Under the pieces are notes generated by a model that made no database searches, was not told where the DNA came from, and was given only the letters and a program-made list of their open reading frames with translations. The translations under genes and the position numbers were made by a program. A DNA stretch of 64,000 bases from Gamarada debralockiae (lineage: Eukaryota; Ascomycota; Leotiomycetes; Helotiales; Hyphodiscaceae). The stretch lies in the NCBI GenBank assembly GCA_002803225.1, contig NXFV01000376.1, positions 1-64,000 on the forward strand, read 5' to 3'. Shown here piece by piece: positions 34,123 through 46,483 of this stretch (position 1 is its first letter; the number at the start of each line of letters is the position of its first letter).

Positions 34123-36979
34123 GCATCATGATATAAGCACAGATAATCCCAGAGGATGGCGAAAAGTGCGAGCATGAAGTCAAATAAATATACGCCAGTG
34201 CCACTTCTAGCGAAACTATACCCTCGAAAAGCGTTGGTGGTAAAGACCGGTGGTGAGGCTGGACAATAGGACTGTCAATCAGGAGACGTGCCCGGATGCT
34301 TCTTGTCAGCCGAACAAAAGGAGGGTGCAACCAGCGAAGACCAGCATGCAACGAGGTTGGTGTACTGGGACGTATGCAGAGATTGCCAACATTAAACGCG
34401 GTCACATGGTCCATTTTGAAGATATCACTGCCGAGTTCGCACCTGAGTTCATCAATTCTCAAACACCTGGGTGAAGATCTAAGGGACATTCTTTTTCCAA
34501 TTCTGGCAGCAAACTCTTTTGCTCACCGCTTAACTCTCTCGACTTCTTCCCTCTGACTTCCTGCAGCTTCATGGACCTGTCTTGTGATGGCTCAAAAGAT
34601 TTTTGGGGGGGAAGGGGGGAGGTTCTTGTGAAGGAGTAGAAGATAGGCCTTCTTTCTCACTAGACTCAAGTCTTGGATATGGTTCGTCGATATAGCAGCC
34701 CCCTTCAACATCATGCTATGGATCAGATGTATTAATTGATTTGGCCAGCCCAGCGGTGAGTTTTGAAGTTGCGAAGGCGCTGTTCGGACTCGCGTATGGT
34801 AAATTGATGGAGCACAAAGTCGGACTGCAAAGGAAGAAGGGGGAGAACGAAAGTCGAAAGACGAAGGAGGAGCGCGTAGCGAAGGGATTGCCAGAGGAGG
34901 CTCTTGGGTAGGTGGAACAAATTGAATGGGTTAATTCGAGAAGGTGGAATCTGCCCGCAACACGTTCGGTAACAGTAAAACCTGCGCTCTGGCGCGCCCC
35001 ATTCCATCCTGGCCAGTGCAGCTTTCTTTGCCCGCTCTAGCCCCGTATTTCTCCTTATTTGGTGTCACCTTGGGCGATTGCCAAATTCGGAAATCGGCGG
35101 GGCTTCACAATATAGTCGGCTTCCTCATGAGGAAATCAGTGATTGCGAAATGTGGGAATTGTTCGTGCTTCAGTCCTTCCGAGGTCTTCCTAACTGCACA
35201 GCCTCTGTGTGCTGAGCTGGCGTATCGACCCTTCGGCGTGCTCCGCCACTTGTTCGTTTCGCCGTGTTATTATGGAGCTGGGCGCTGTACGACTGCACGA
35301 AGTGCCCATGACTACCTAGGCCACTGCGCCCATACCCTCATGCAGTGCTTATACTCATTCCGATCAGATGACCCGCCAATACTTAGTCCAAAGGCCTTAT
35401 AATAATCCTGAATGGGGGTTAGTATATAGAGGATTTGAGTCTCGGCAGTGCTGAGAGGATGGTGAGTCCAAGACGGACACCGTGAGTTCGAAGGTGGGCC
35501 TCGAGTTGGGCAAGCAAGGGCTGCACACTGTAGTGTACGTGTCGCAGATCATCGGTGAGTCCGAGATGAGCTGAACTGAATCAAGATCATCATCAGTACG
35601 AGGTAGAGTCTGGCGCTAGAAGTAGAGAAAAGTGTTACTCACTAGGAATGAGAGCAAATCGGAGCGCAGCGGTGGTAGTCGAAGATATCTAGAGGAGTAA
35701 CAGACGTAATAGCGTTTGATCTGGCTCCTAGTAAGGCCGATGCGGTTGGGCAGCGCAGTGGCATGCGGCAGGCGCGCTGGCAAAGGTCGGGAGAGAGTAC
35801 GATGAAGACCAGCAGTCGAGGTGGGAAGCAGCGACGGATTTATACTTAAGGTAGGCGGTGAATGGCCGCGGACGTGGCAGGCATCGTTAGTAGCACTTAA
35901 GTTTAAATAGCTTGTCTTCAGAATAAATATCTCAAAAGTGGCACAAGGCTACGCTGCGTTTCAATAACCCCCACAGCATAAGAGCGCAAAGCATAATAGA
36001 TATACATCAACCCAAGGAACAGCACCACCAGACACGGGAAGTCGTTCTTCAGCCTGGTCACCTGCCTCGAGACAGAGCACACCGCCAAGATCAGAGCTCA
36101 GCCGCTCCCTCGTCTCGCCGTCGCCTAAGTCTCGATTTCCTGACGCAATCGCGCCGTAGTGGATCAGCATCCCTCCGCTTCGCGGTCCAGTCATCTTGGC
36201 TGGCCTCCAAGGGCGCCTGACACAAAAGGCTAACACAGAAAGAATCGTCAATAAGTGTGGTTCGTTTCTCACAGTCCGGCAATGATGCAGTATCGCACAT
36301 AAGCATGAGCACCATCCATGCAGCGTTCGTCTCTGTCCTTGAAGAAGAAATAACAGACAGTTAAGGCTGTACCGGTAGAAGTCGTGATGGCCCTGACTCC
36401 TGGCTCGTCCTGAATATCTCATGATATAGATCAAGGCCTACGCTTTGACTAATGACCGCGATACCTTCCGTAATGGAGCTGCGGTATTCCGGAACGCGAA
36501 GGATTGGGCAAAGGCACAGAGAGATTAGGTGATCAAGCAAGCCAATAAGAGGGTGGTAGCTCCTGTTGAGGCCGGCACGCCTTCTCTAGGTGTCAAACTA
36601 TTCTTGAGCTCCGCAACCGAAGTGTCGGCGGACGGCATGATCGAACACACTAGTCAAGACACACTCACGCCACTGAATCATGATTCTAAAGCACCGTCTT
36701 TCTTTTGCGACTCCGACACCTCCGCAGATGAACTGTCAAGTGGTTTTGGACCTCTGGTCAAACGTTCCAAGAGTCAGCTCGGAAACAGCGACAGGGGGAG
36801 GCGCCAGCAAACATACAGTCTCTTTGGTCGGCCACTACACAGAAAGGAAAGAGATGCAAGCAAAGCCCCACGTGAGGGGTAGCCAGAATATGGGAGGTTG
36901 CTGCTCGAAAGGCTATCAAGGACACTTCGCTGTGACTACTGGCATTTCCTTTGACAGAGTCTTTAGTATCCAAAGATCC
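34123..36979. other. 2.9 kb intergenic region
   Basis: It separates the receptor gene from the minus-strand HET gene's 3' end. No gene is supported. A 70 bp segment 35633-35702 begins TGTTACTC and ends GAGTAACA (perfect 8 bp inverted ends), and a TATA-like TTTATACTTAAG lies at 35838. It could contain old repeat DNA. Confidence 0.4.
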
Positions 36980-39454
36980 TCAGTCCAGGCACCCATCAAC
37001 CACCCACCGCTGGTCCCCGTGCAAAGTCTCACCCCAAGTCATCAGGTCAATATTATATCTGAAATCCTCCGTCAGCCTAGCCGCGACTGCGTGGTCCGTC
37101 TCAAATTGTATCCACACGCGGCACAAGCTCCGCGCCCACCGTACGTCCTCCCTGCCCTGCGCGGACTGCCCGTTGCTAGCAGCGTACACTTCCTCCTTCC
37201 GCCGGCAAACGCCCTTGACCATCAATGCTAGCTCCGGCTCATCATGTCGGTCGAAGCGGCTGCGTATGATGGCGGGCAGCTCGTCGCCGCTGCATGCGGA
37301 CTCCCAGATGGCCGGCCAGCAAGCCTCTGACTCCGAGTCAGGGTCCGGAATGTACTCCACGCGGTACCACTTGGTCAGGTTGCGCGCGGTGGGGATCCAA
37401 AAGCGCGGTTCTAGCGGCTTGCGGCCATGGTGCAGCTGGATGCCCGGGTACTGCACGTGCAGACCGTTGCGCGTCAGGAAGGACAAGCGCTGCTCAGAGA
37501 CGAAAAGCGGACCAGCGAGGTCGCGGCTGCGCTTGCACATCCACGAGCTCGGGGCCCAAGCTAGTCCCCTGATCTGCAGTTTTGGGCCGGGAAGGAAGAT
37601 CATGCCTGGTGGAATGCCGACGTACTGGTCGAGCAAGTCGAGGAACTCCACCATGCGCATTTCGGCTATCTCGGCCTTACTGGATGCCTCTACCCTCAAG
37701 AGTGGCAGTGGATCGATGTCGAGGAGACGAGCGAGGCACAGGGTTTCATCTTCGACGCGAGACGCTTGTCGCCACTGCATGGACTGCCAGATGTGAGCGA
37801 CTTGTTCATGCTCGGCCGCACCGTTTCGTTTCTTGGATGTCGATTGCAGGTCATCTATCTTGTTTCTCATGCTGAAGATGTAGGGGCTGAAGAGCCAGCC
37901 AGCCTTGTAGACATGATGCTCTCGATGAAGAGGATGCTTCGCCTTGTCGTAGCGCCGCCGGAGGTCTTTCGCCGAAAGCAACCCGTCCCTGAAATCGAAG
38001 TGAAGATTCCGTGCTCGGACACCTTCTGGAAGCGTCCACATGCGCGTGGACCAAATGCCCGTGTTTATGCGGACAATGGCCTCCAGCGTCTCTGGAAAAC
38101 TAGATGTTGTTCGAAGGGCGGAGTCAAGCACAAGGACGGTGTAGGCAAGCGAATATACCTGACCCATCATTTGGATAGCTTTGTTCTTCGCCTCGAGTGG
38201 CTGGGGAACACATATCGAGTCGATCCAAAAAGGTAAGGCCCGTGTGTCCGGATCCTTCTTGAGCGTATCTCTGAGGCGGATAAGTTGACATATAGGGATT
38301 CCGGTTCCCTCGGATGGACCCAAACCGTCTGACCAAGCATGAGAGATGGCAACGAATCGAGGCTGCTCTGTCGGCTCTACTGAACCATCATCTGAGTCGG
38401 AGCATGGTCGGTCCAGAACGTATTCGGTCAAACTGAGCTCCTCCTTGTTGTTGAACCGCAACAAAGGGATGTTGCCAGCGGCAACGATTCTGATCAACTC
38501 CTCTTCATCAGGGAGGAGACAGCCAGAGTTGTTGTCTCGGAAACGGCATTGGCTTGTGTGCTGGTCATATGCATGCCAAGGATCAAGCTGGCACTTCTGG
38601 GCATTGCAGGCGGAGTGGTCGAGCTGCTTGACCGGTTGAAATGAACTGATGTAGTACATGCTGCTTAAATCCCCAGCTGTTACACTGATTCTTCGAACCT
38701 CGTGAGGGCACCATCCCATCGTCATCATACGCCGACGAAGCAGGTTACTAAAGCCCCAAGAACGCTGATCCGTTACACGATCTTGCCAGCTTCCGTAGGG
38801 CTCAGCCTCGTTCTTCCATCTGGCCCAAGGCCTATGTCTGGTGCGGAAGCGATCCAACGTCTCCCCCAATATACCAAACGAGAGGCATAACTCGGGATGC
38901 TTGGCTCGAAACATAGTGTTTCCATCCTGAGGCGGAATTTCAGAGGGGGAGCCTGACTCACAACCGAGATCTTGTTCATGGTCGTTATCAGAGCACCAGG
39001 CCATGACAAAGGTCCTCGCCTCATCGAGTGCAAGGCTGGCTCTCACTCGATGGTACCTTTCCGGACTTTCGCACAATAGAGAAGGTCTGCTCGTTGCCTT
39101 CGGTGTGATTTGAGGAGACTTTTCAAACAAAGTGACGAGATCCTCGGTATTGACTTCTTTTCCCCCGTGGCGGTATCGGAGAAACGGCACCGAATCCACA
39201 TCTTCATTTAATATTTGAGCAAGCAGGGCAAAAAAGAGCCAGGATTGAAGAAAGCCCGGGGCTTTGTCCTCTGGCAGATGGCGGGGACCGGATTGTAGAA
39301 GCTGAGTGACGGAGCAATTGAGGGATTTGGGAAGGGAAAAGAAGTCGTCAGGTGTATATCTGCGAGGCTCGGCCACGAATGGGACATGGATATGTTCGGT
39401 GTCTTGTTGGGGAAGATGATCCATGGTAAAATAAAGCGCATACGATGCGTTCAA
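36980..39454 (-). CDS. HET-domain protein, TOL/HET-like
   Basis: Single-exon frame of 824 residues. The HET domain (about residues 365-520) shows RFVAISHAWSDGLGPSEGTG, ALPFWIDSICVPQPLEAKNK, AIQMMGQVYSLAYTVLVLDS and STRMWTLPEGV. These are the standard H/SHAW, W(I)DxxCxPQ and R(M/I)WTLxE motifs. The N-terminal 360 residues and the C-terminal part are divergent, as in most members. The Met ten codons in (39424) is an equally good start. Predicted role: trigger of incompatibility cell death or another recognition response. It is the second HET gene of the window and unrelated in detail to the one at 14046. Confidence 0.88.
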   Translation of the reverse strand: MNASYALYFTMDHLPQQDTEHIHVPFVAEPRRYTPDDFFSLPKSLNCSVTQLLQSGPRHLPEDKAPGFLQSWLFFALLAQILNEDVDSVPFLRYRHGGKEVNTEDLVTLFEKSPQITPKATSRPSLLCESPERYHRVRASLALDEARTFVMAWCSDNDHEQDLGCESGSPSEIPPQDGNTMFRAKHPELCLSFGILGETLDRFRTRHRPWARWKNEAEPYGSWQDRVTDQRSWGFSNLLRRRMMTMGWCPHEVRRISVTAGDLSSMYYISSFQPVKQLDHSACNAQKCQLDPWHAYDQHTSQCRFRDNNSGCLLPDEEELIRIVAAGNIPLLRFNNKEELSLTEYVLDRPCSDSDDGSVEPTEQPRFVAISHAWSDGLGPSEGTGIPICQLIRLRDTLKKDPDTRALPFWIDSICVPQPLEAKNKAIQMMGQVYSLAYTVLVLDSALRTTSSFPETLEAIVRINTGIWSTRMWTLPEGVRARNLHFDFRDGLLSAKDLRRRYDKAKHPLHREHHVYKAGWLFSPYIFSMRNKIDDLQSTSKKRNGAAEHEQVAHIWQSMQWRQASRVEDETLCLARLLDIDPLPLLRVEASSKAEIAEMRMVEFLDLLDQYVGIPPGMIFLPGPKLQIRGLAWAPSSWMCKRSRDLAGPLFVSEQRLSFLTRNGLHVQYPGIQLHHGRKPLEPRFWIPTARNLTKWYRVEYIPDPDSESEACWPAIWESACSGDELPAIIRSRFDRHDEPELALMVKGVCRRKEEVYAASNGQSAQGREDVRWARSLCRVWIQFETDHAVAARLTEDFRYNIDLMTWGETLHGDQRWVVDGCLD

Positions 39455-41389
39455 TTCGTAAAATGTCTATTGAAAAAGCAGGAGTTGGCATCGCATCAGA
39501 TGCGTGCAAATGTCGTCATCAAGGGGTTTAAGTATATGACAGTGCAGTCATATAGAAACAGTACTCTAGGTGGGTGTATTTCGAAGACGAGGCTGTAGGC
39601 AACGATGTGACAAATAATCCGGGCGCAGTGGATGACCAACGCTCGCGCAGTCATTGGATGCACTCCTATCCCCACCCCTGAACAGAACCAAGGTGGCTGC
39701 CACCATTTTACCAGAGACTTAACAAATAGAAATCGTTTTCTTCCCAGGCCACCAAAGACCAAATCGATACTTGTCCGCAGGCCCCCGCCATTTCCTTGAA
39801 AGTTTGCGGCGTGTCGAGGATTGTGCCCTGAAGCTCATCGCTCTCTAAGGACTGGTAGTATCCGTGAAGCTAGGCAAGCCATTCCCGTTATTGAGACTTC
39901 CCAGCGCCAAGATTATCACAGCCTTATTAGCGGTCATCTTCTGAGGCATTGCCTTGTGGGGGTGTTTCAGACTGGTGTATACGATTTGGTACGACTGCTC
40001 TCAGGTTAAATTTGTCGGGGGTTGTGGATAGGACCTCTGTAATCGACAGAATTTGTGGCATTTGTAGCGAGGCCCTTGTGATCGCTTCACTCAATTGACC
40101 CCAAATCCCTTGACCACAAACCACACACCCTAAAAAATAATTCTGCGTCATCATTGCAGTTATGATGCGCAAAGCGGAGAGGAAACTCTGTTCACATGTT
40201 TGTTGGATATTCCGAAGGCTTTGTCTTACCCCTCTTGCCCCTCCGGCGCAGGAGAAGAGGAGGCCTACGGGAGCAACAGAATAATTAGGATATCTTACCT
40301 CATTAAAGTTATAATACAATCTATTGCGCATCTGGTAGCCAGTTAAGCAAGACCGCCTTACCAGGCAAGAAATCGGCGACAATGACCTCGAGTGATTCTG
40401 TCTAGTGGCCAGCAAGGTTTCATGGGTAAGGGTGTCGATATTGCACCACGACTTGGAATTGCCCTCAACCCGCCGTGTCCTCCACTCAATTGCATCTCGA
40501 TGCAGAATAACTTCTCGAGCCGCAATGCCAAGGGAAGGTCGTGATATCCCCGTGTGGCCACCAAGGGCTCAGAACTCGAATTGTGACCAAGACAGAGCTT
40601 TTCAAGGTATTAGATTCGCGACTATGTCAAAGAGCAGTAACATCGCGAATTCAGGATGGTAATGCAAGCAATGGGTTGCTCCGCTATGGCCAGATGGTGT
40701 CTCCAAGGAAGCGGTACATAAGTTCGGGATGGCAATTGTTCTTTGATAGAGTTGCTCTCCTCTTTCAACTCGTGCCAGGCAGTGAGAGCACGATTCGGGG
40801 CATCAAAAGCATACCTTCTATCAACTTGGTAAATAGTTGTAGTGTCATTATTTGGAGACGGGATTGTTTAGCCAACTTGTGCTTTTGTTTCCTGTGCGCA
40901 TCCTGTTCGGCGCAGGCATTGTATACCATCCATAAAGTACAATTCTCCATTTCATTGCCATGCTATTTCTAATACCTCCCAGGGAGCCCACCTTCATCAA
41001 GGGTAGTACTCCGTTCTCATCCCGAATCCGCACTCTCGACCTTAGATACCGACTTACCCCACGTCCGTTGCGAGTTCGAACTCCGTGCCCTGTCTTCCAT
41101 CTTCATCTCTATACTGACATAAATTGCCTCCTCACCGCGAACAACTCTTCATTACTGTTCCTCTTTCAGAGACCACACCCGTATACATATTTCCCTTGAG
41201 TTTGCCACACAACTTCAACTTATTATTAGCGAAGAAATCCGCGTCATCTCGATCAACAGCGATTTCATGTATGTTTGTGGAGTTCACTTTGAAGGCCTTT
41301 TCATCAAGGGTCCGTATGTCTTTCAGCTACGCTCGTAGTAGTTGTTACTATTGCCACTTCCGTTCTGGGTATCTCTGTCAAATAGCTTG
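39455..41389. other. 1.9 kb without recognisable genes
   Basis: It holds the upstream region of the HET gene. Several short open stretches have no family resemblance and no consistent splice sites. Confidence 0.35.
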
Positions 41390-42390
41390 GGGAACTTTTG
41401 AGGAGCGAGTAGATGGCAGGGCGCGATAGAACGATTATCGAGACGTAGGTTTCGATTGCTGTCCAGTAAATAGTGCCAACGTATCCCCTAAATTAATGGA
41501 GGCTAGTATGGGCTGAACGACTGGTAGGAGGTTAAGGATAGAGAACTTACAAGGTGGGTCTGTGGTTGCTCGGAACTGTACAAGTTTGGTAAGACGGACG
41601 ATCGATGCAATGCAGATACTGAAGGATGATGATTAGAACTCAGCCTTCTTGGCGATGATTCTGAGATTAGACAGGACACGACATACAAAATTCAAATACT
41701 GAACATGATTATAACATTGACCTTCTTTTTCAAGCTAACATTGAACTTCAAGAGCCAAGGGATTGGCAGAAGGACCACCACAATATCCGGAATAATGTTG
41801 ATTGCAGAAGACGCGTCAGTTTGTGATTCAGGTTTTGAACATTTGTGGGAACGGCCATGATCTCCTTTCCAGCCTTCCCAGTTGGAAGATACAGGTAGAC
41901 ACTGAAATATTGAATATTGTCAGGAGTTCAATTAAGACTGTGAAAACCGTGACCCACGCCATGACAATGTAACAGACAACGAGAACAGAGAGAGCACCTT
42001 TCCTGCAGTGCCTTAATGATATCGTTCTGCGAAATATCCTATATGTTCAACTCGAATCCATACACCCCAGCTATTATATCTTCAGAATAAGTTCGTGTGC
42101 ACTGTCGACTATCAAAAGTCCGACTTACCCAAAACCCTAAACGGAGCGTACACACACAGGCATAACTACAAGTCAAATTATTACGATTTTCCAACATAAT
42201 CAGGACTTGTTTACAAACCACTACTACAATCATCGTGTAATCGTCTGCTTTGAACCATTGCTCAAGTCTCCATCTAGTAAGGTGCCTGAAAATGACTGCA
42301 ATGAAAGTAACGACTCTCAGACAGGTACTGATGAGATGGTTTAGCGGGATACAACCGGGACACCACAAGAGCGCATTGAATATTGGCAAC
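41390..42390 (-). pseudogene. Decayed PTH11-like (rhodopsin-fold) membrane protein
   Basis: On the minus strand the remnants appear in family order. RVVTFIAVIFRHLTRWRLEQ and WFKADDYTMIVVVV are TM2/TM3 with the xDDY motif. VLVVCYIVMAWVTVFTVLIE follows, then INIIPDIVVVLLPIPWLLKF, and finally YVGTIYWTAIETYVSIIVLS with RPAIYSLL. Between them lie stops and frame changes. The pattern (D)DY, PDxxxxxLPIPxLxKL and WxxIExxxxIIxxxxPAL is that of fungal integral membrane proteins with the PTH11-like rhodopsin domain. No continuous frame can be made, and the flanking cysteine-rich part is not visible. Confidence 0.65.
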
Positions 42391-43200
42391 TGCTATTTCC
42401 AATGTAAGAGACTTGGTTTGGAGGTGGCGGCTGACAACTTACAGAACGCCTCGATCGCCGTACAGTTATGAACCACGCAGAGATTTGTAGCATCTGCAAG
42501 TTCCTTGTGGGTGCAAATACACATCTGGTTTGCCAGACCACATTCTGACTGAGGGACAGTCTCGAGTAAATATGTAACTAAGAAACTGTGCTAATTCGTT
42601 AGATCCTCCGAGAGCTCTATGGCACCTACACCACGCTGAGGGAGGTCGCTGATGTAGGAAGTCAAATCAGCCTTAACACTGATCGAAAAAGCCACAAAGA
42701 CTGTCAAGATGTTGAATAACTGTACAGTAGCGGAGTCTATGTGGCTGGGCTGGTCCACAGCTAGTGCTGGGGAGAATTATGAGCCGCTGCCATCTAACAG
42801 CCGCGATGAGACCTCACTACTGCCGGGAATATTGTGTGTGGAATAGGGAGAGGTCCATCAAATGATTTCAAAACCTTGCTCCATTTCTGGAGCATGCCAG
42901 ATCTCATCTCCACGTGGATTGTCGGGATTCCGTGGCTCAGATCAGCAGTGGTGTCTCTAGCTTGAACTCTATTGGGATCCCCCACTGTAGCGCCGTAAGA
43001 AGGGGGAGAAAATCAAACCTCCGCACCAATCGCAATCAACTTGAAAGACGACTTCCTTTTAAAGTTGTTTAGAGAGGCAATTTAGGTGGGTTTCTGGAAG
43101 GACTCCATGTCGAGAAATGAAGCCCTGAATTTGCATCTAGAGTACTGTACAATCCACCTTATGCCGATTGGCGTGAGTGTGTGTGCTCTAACAGTCAAAC
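42391..43200. other. Intergenic between two decayed genes
   Basis: Nothing recognisable. The missing N-terminal exon(s) of the peroxidase-like pseudogene would be expected at the right end but were not found. Confidence 0.35.
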
Positions 43201-44395
43201 AAGGTACTTGATCTCGGTGGGGCTCTTGCGGTCTTTGGAACAGCAGTAGCTGGGAACGCAGTGTCACTTGACGCTGGTTACTCCATGGGAGGCAAGACTT
43301 CGAACTCCGAGAACATTTTTGGGAATCTTCTGGGACAGCTCGGTGTGCTTTCCACAATCGCAACTTACACATCGCTCACATAACTAACATCTTCCAGGAC
43401 AACCAGTGGGTCTATCCGGCACTCACGGCCAATATGAAGAAGACTCCTCCGCAACTCGCGGAGGCCTGTACCTCGATGGCAATAACTCCGAGCTCCAAAT
43501 ATCTCCATTCATCGATCTGTACAACCTTCAGATCAGTGACGAGCAGCTGAACTACAGCATGAATACCGTCCTCGAGCAGAACATCAATCGTCACTGCCAA
43601 AGTCTCAACAACAATCCTCACTTCTGGTATGGACACATTGGAGGAATAATAATCCGTAACGTAGCGTATGCCTTCATCGGCAGATTGCTTGCCAACTACC
43701 CTGAAGAATACCCCATCGATGGAATCTTGAGTAGGCTCTCCTACTTACTTCAAGACTATTGTCACTTGGCTGAGCTAATAATTGATGACAACAGACAAGA
43801 ATGCACTGAATTCATTCTTCGCAGTCTCAGGGGAGGAAGGTTCATTCGTCTATAACAAAGGATGCGAACGCATTCCAGAGAATCGGCACCACCGCCCAAC
43901 ACCCTACGGCTTCGCCAACTTCGTCATCGATCTCGCTGAGTGGGCTGCCAAATACCCCTTTCTCCTCAAGCAACTTCATTTCCCATTCCCCCTGCCTCAT
44001 CGGACCCCTACCCCACTCCTAATCTTCAATCACTCGATCGGTACAAACTCAGACTTCATAGCGCTGGTGGCGATACCGGCAAAGTAAACTCCTTCTTCGT
44101 CGACATCGACGTCACCAACCTGACTGGTGGTACCCTCAGCGCCGAGACTCTCCTCGAAAGCAATAACGCCGACTGTCTCGGTCTTGAGCTCCTGATTGAA
44201 TCCAGCCCCTCGTTGCTGCACAGCCTCTACACCACGATCACCACGCCATTGAAGAATATTACTAACAATTTCGGCGTGGCTGTCACGAGCTTGAACTGCC
44301 CATAGTTGACAACCGCCAACAATGGAGGCTCCAATCTTTTGGCGGGCTTCAAGAGCACGTATCCTGGTGTTGCGAAGACTGGATGGGGTATTTGA
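43201..44395 (+). pseudogene. Decayed heme-thiolate (chloroperoxidase-type) peroxidase
   Basis: Segments match the long peroxidase_2/aromatic peroxygenase-like family in order: LDLGGALAVFGTAVAGNAVS, an intron (to the acceptor at 43397), GLSGTHGQYEEDSSATRG, FIDLYNLQISDEQLNYSMNT and NPHFWYGHIGGII. Then comes an intron (GTAGGC...CAACAG), ALNSFFAVSGEEGSFVYNKG, ERIPENRHHRP, a frame change, and AGGDTGKVNSFFVDIDVTNL and TGGTLSAETLLESNNADCLG. It ends LNCP-TAG, with continuing family-like sequence (NLLAGFKSTYPGVAKTG) to a TGA at 44395. The N-terminal PCPxxN block that supplies the heme cysteine is not found upstream. The loss of that block, the frame change and the TAG (family: Gln) indicate a pseudogene. 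Confidence 0.7.
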
Positions 44396-44711
44396 GACGG
44401 ATATTAAGATGATAGAATGATGCCGGACAGACAGCACGGGTGGATGTGTTCGTTTCTTTGTAACAGATATTAGAAGGGTAGACGGAAAAAAAGGGCATTT
44501 TGCAGACCCAACTTTGCATGACCCACCTCGATCGGAGATTCGGAGTGGCATTGCAGGTTTCTCTGCTTCTTAGACAGAATGTATACTGCTCTAACCAAGT
44601 ACTATAGTAATGCCAGGCGTATGAGAACTAGCAAGCTCTTGAGATCTTCCACCTTGCTCAGTGACGATTCTAATATTTCCTCATCTACATCGAATGATCT
44701 TCGCAGCGTCC

Positions 44712-46483
44712 CTACAAGCTCGCTTTCCCCATTGTCTCAAACGGCAGACAAAAGCTCAATATCCCAGCCAAGAGATACAACGCGGCGGAGACAAAAATCG
44801 GCGTGTCCGAGAACCCGACGTAAGTGGCAATGATAGGGGCCATGAGAGCACAAATACGGCTGAATGCCGACGCCAACCCTGTACCGGTTCCGCGATGGAC
44901 CGAAGGGATGACTTCGGGCGTGTAGCAGTACAGCGCTCCCCACATGCTGTTTCATATCAGCATTTCAATCGCTCATCCCAATATAAATATTCAACTTACA
45001 TGTATTGCACAAAAGTAGCCACACAATTGAACGCCAAATTCTGGGCTGCCGTCCTTGCAGTCGTGAACGCAAATAAGAAAACGCTTGTAAGAATGAGCGA
45101 AGCGCCCAACGTCCCTCGTCTTCCAATGTGTCGAATTCCAACGAGCCAACTTCCGATCAAAGTCCCGGGAAGACTGCACGCGATGATAATGAAGTTGTTG
45201 CGGTACGTAGTATTGATGCTATCATCTCCCGTCTTGGCGCCGTGTTCGGCAAGGTACTCCGGTAGGAAATTGCTATAGAGTGGAGATGCGAGACCGATCA
45301 TGCCCCAAATCAGAAGAATGAGAATAAAGCTATACGCGAGCTTGACTGTAGAGAACAAGGCGCGAACGTGGGGAAAGCTTCCTGGCTTGAAAGCTGCTAG
45401 TGAGCGTTTGAGGACTGCTGTCCGGTTCACGGAAGCAACAGCGTGGTGGTCGCCATGGCGTTCAACGTGATTGCGCTCAACTTGGTCGAGTGCTTCAACG
45501 GTAAGGGGTTGCGTGCAACCGTTGTACTTCGCCACGGCATCCAGGACCTCAATGGCTTCAGCATAACGACCTTGCCCAATCAAGTATTTAGGCGATTCGT
45601 GCAACTGGAAAAGAAAGAACCGACCGGCCCAAAGGACGAGGGTAAATACGCCCATTGTATACATGAGGTATCGCCAACCCATGTTGTCTTCCTTTCGACA
45701 TTGTCCTGGCTCGAGTGTCGTAGGGCAGGAATAGTTTGGAAGGAAGCCCCAAGCCACAGCTGCTGGGATGATTTGACCAACGGCCCACCAGACACTTAGA
45801 ATGACAAGCAAGTATTGGTGGGTTGCTGGAAGAAATTCTAAGAAGATGGCGCTGTCAACCGGTACTGGAAACTGTCAATCTTCATCCCGGTTCACGGAGG
45901 GGGAGACCTGGACTTACAATTCCCACCTACTCCAAATCCGATAAAGAAAACCATGACAGCACATTCGATGAAATTTTGAGCAGTACCAGCAGCGATACCA
46001 AAGACAGCCGCGATGAAAAGCGTCAAGTTGAAAGCTAGCCGTCTGCCAATTAAATCTGATCCAACACCCCAGAAGCCGGCACCACAGACAAGACCCGCGA
46101 TCAGTGCCAAAGTGAGGAATGCCGAATGCTTGGGTTGAAACTCCACGGCGACTTGGGCCAAAGCATCGGAAACAGTTGTTTGCCAGAGCTAAAAAATTAT
46201 CAGAACCAATGGGCGATGAAGCTGGATGATGAGCGCTGACCTGATCACTCATCCAGCCATACCCCGCCAAAGCAAATAGTGCCCATTGATACTTCCCCAT
46301 CCCAATTACTTGGACTGCATGGTTCACAAGTGCTGCTTGTTCCTCAAATACCGCATCGATTCCAGGAATGCTGATCGTGGCAAGTTCACCGTTGAGGGCC
46401 TCACTTGTGCCGACTTCATAGCCATCCAGGGTTCGGTCAATGGGAGAGTCTGGAGTTTTCTTGTCTGAGTCAGACATATCCAT
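44712..46483 (-). CDS. MFS transporter (sugar/metabolite:H+ symporter type)
   Basis: Exons 46483-46241, 46188-45918, 45864-45000 and 44946-44712 give 537 residues, normal for 12-TM major facilitator proteins. Donors are GTCAGC, GTAAGT and GTAAGT. Seen: a first membrane region GMGKYQWALFALAGYGWMSD, loop 2-3 VGSDLIGRRLAFN (the DxxGRR motif), FFIGFGVGGN with the LPVDSAIFLEFLP signature region, the central loop with ESPKYLIGQGR (the PESPRxL motif of this class), and loop 8-9 GIRHIGRRGTLGAS. The C-terminal helices end with CLPFETMGKASL. The motifs place it near the sugar/inorganic-phosphate (SP-like) MFS group, often annotated as membrane transporter or synaptic-vesicle-like protein. Substrate unknown. 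The start at 46483 is the first Met after a Ser/Leu-rich untranslated frame. Confidence 0.9.

Noticed and set aside
35633..35702. TGTTACTC...GAGTAACA as a solo LTR
   Set aside because: Only 70 bp, no visible target duplication and no second copy in the window; probably chance or a tiny relic.
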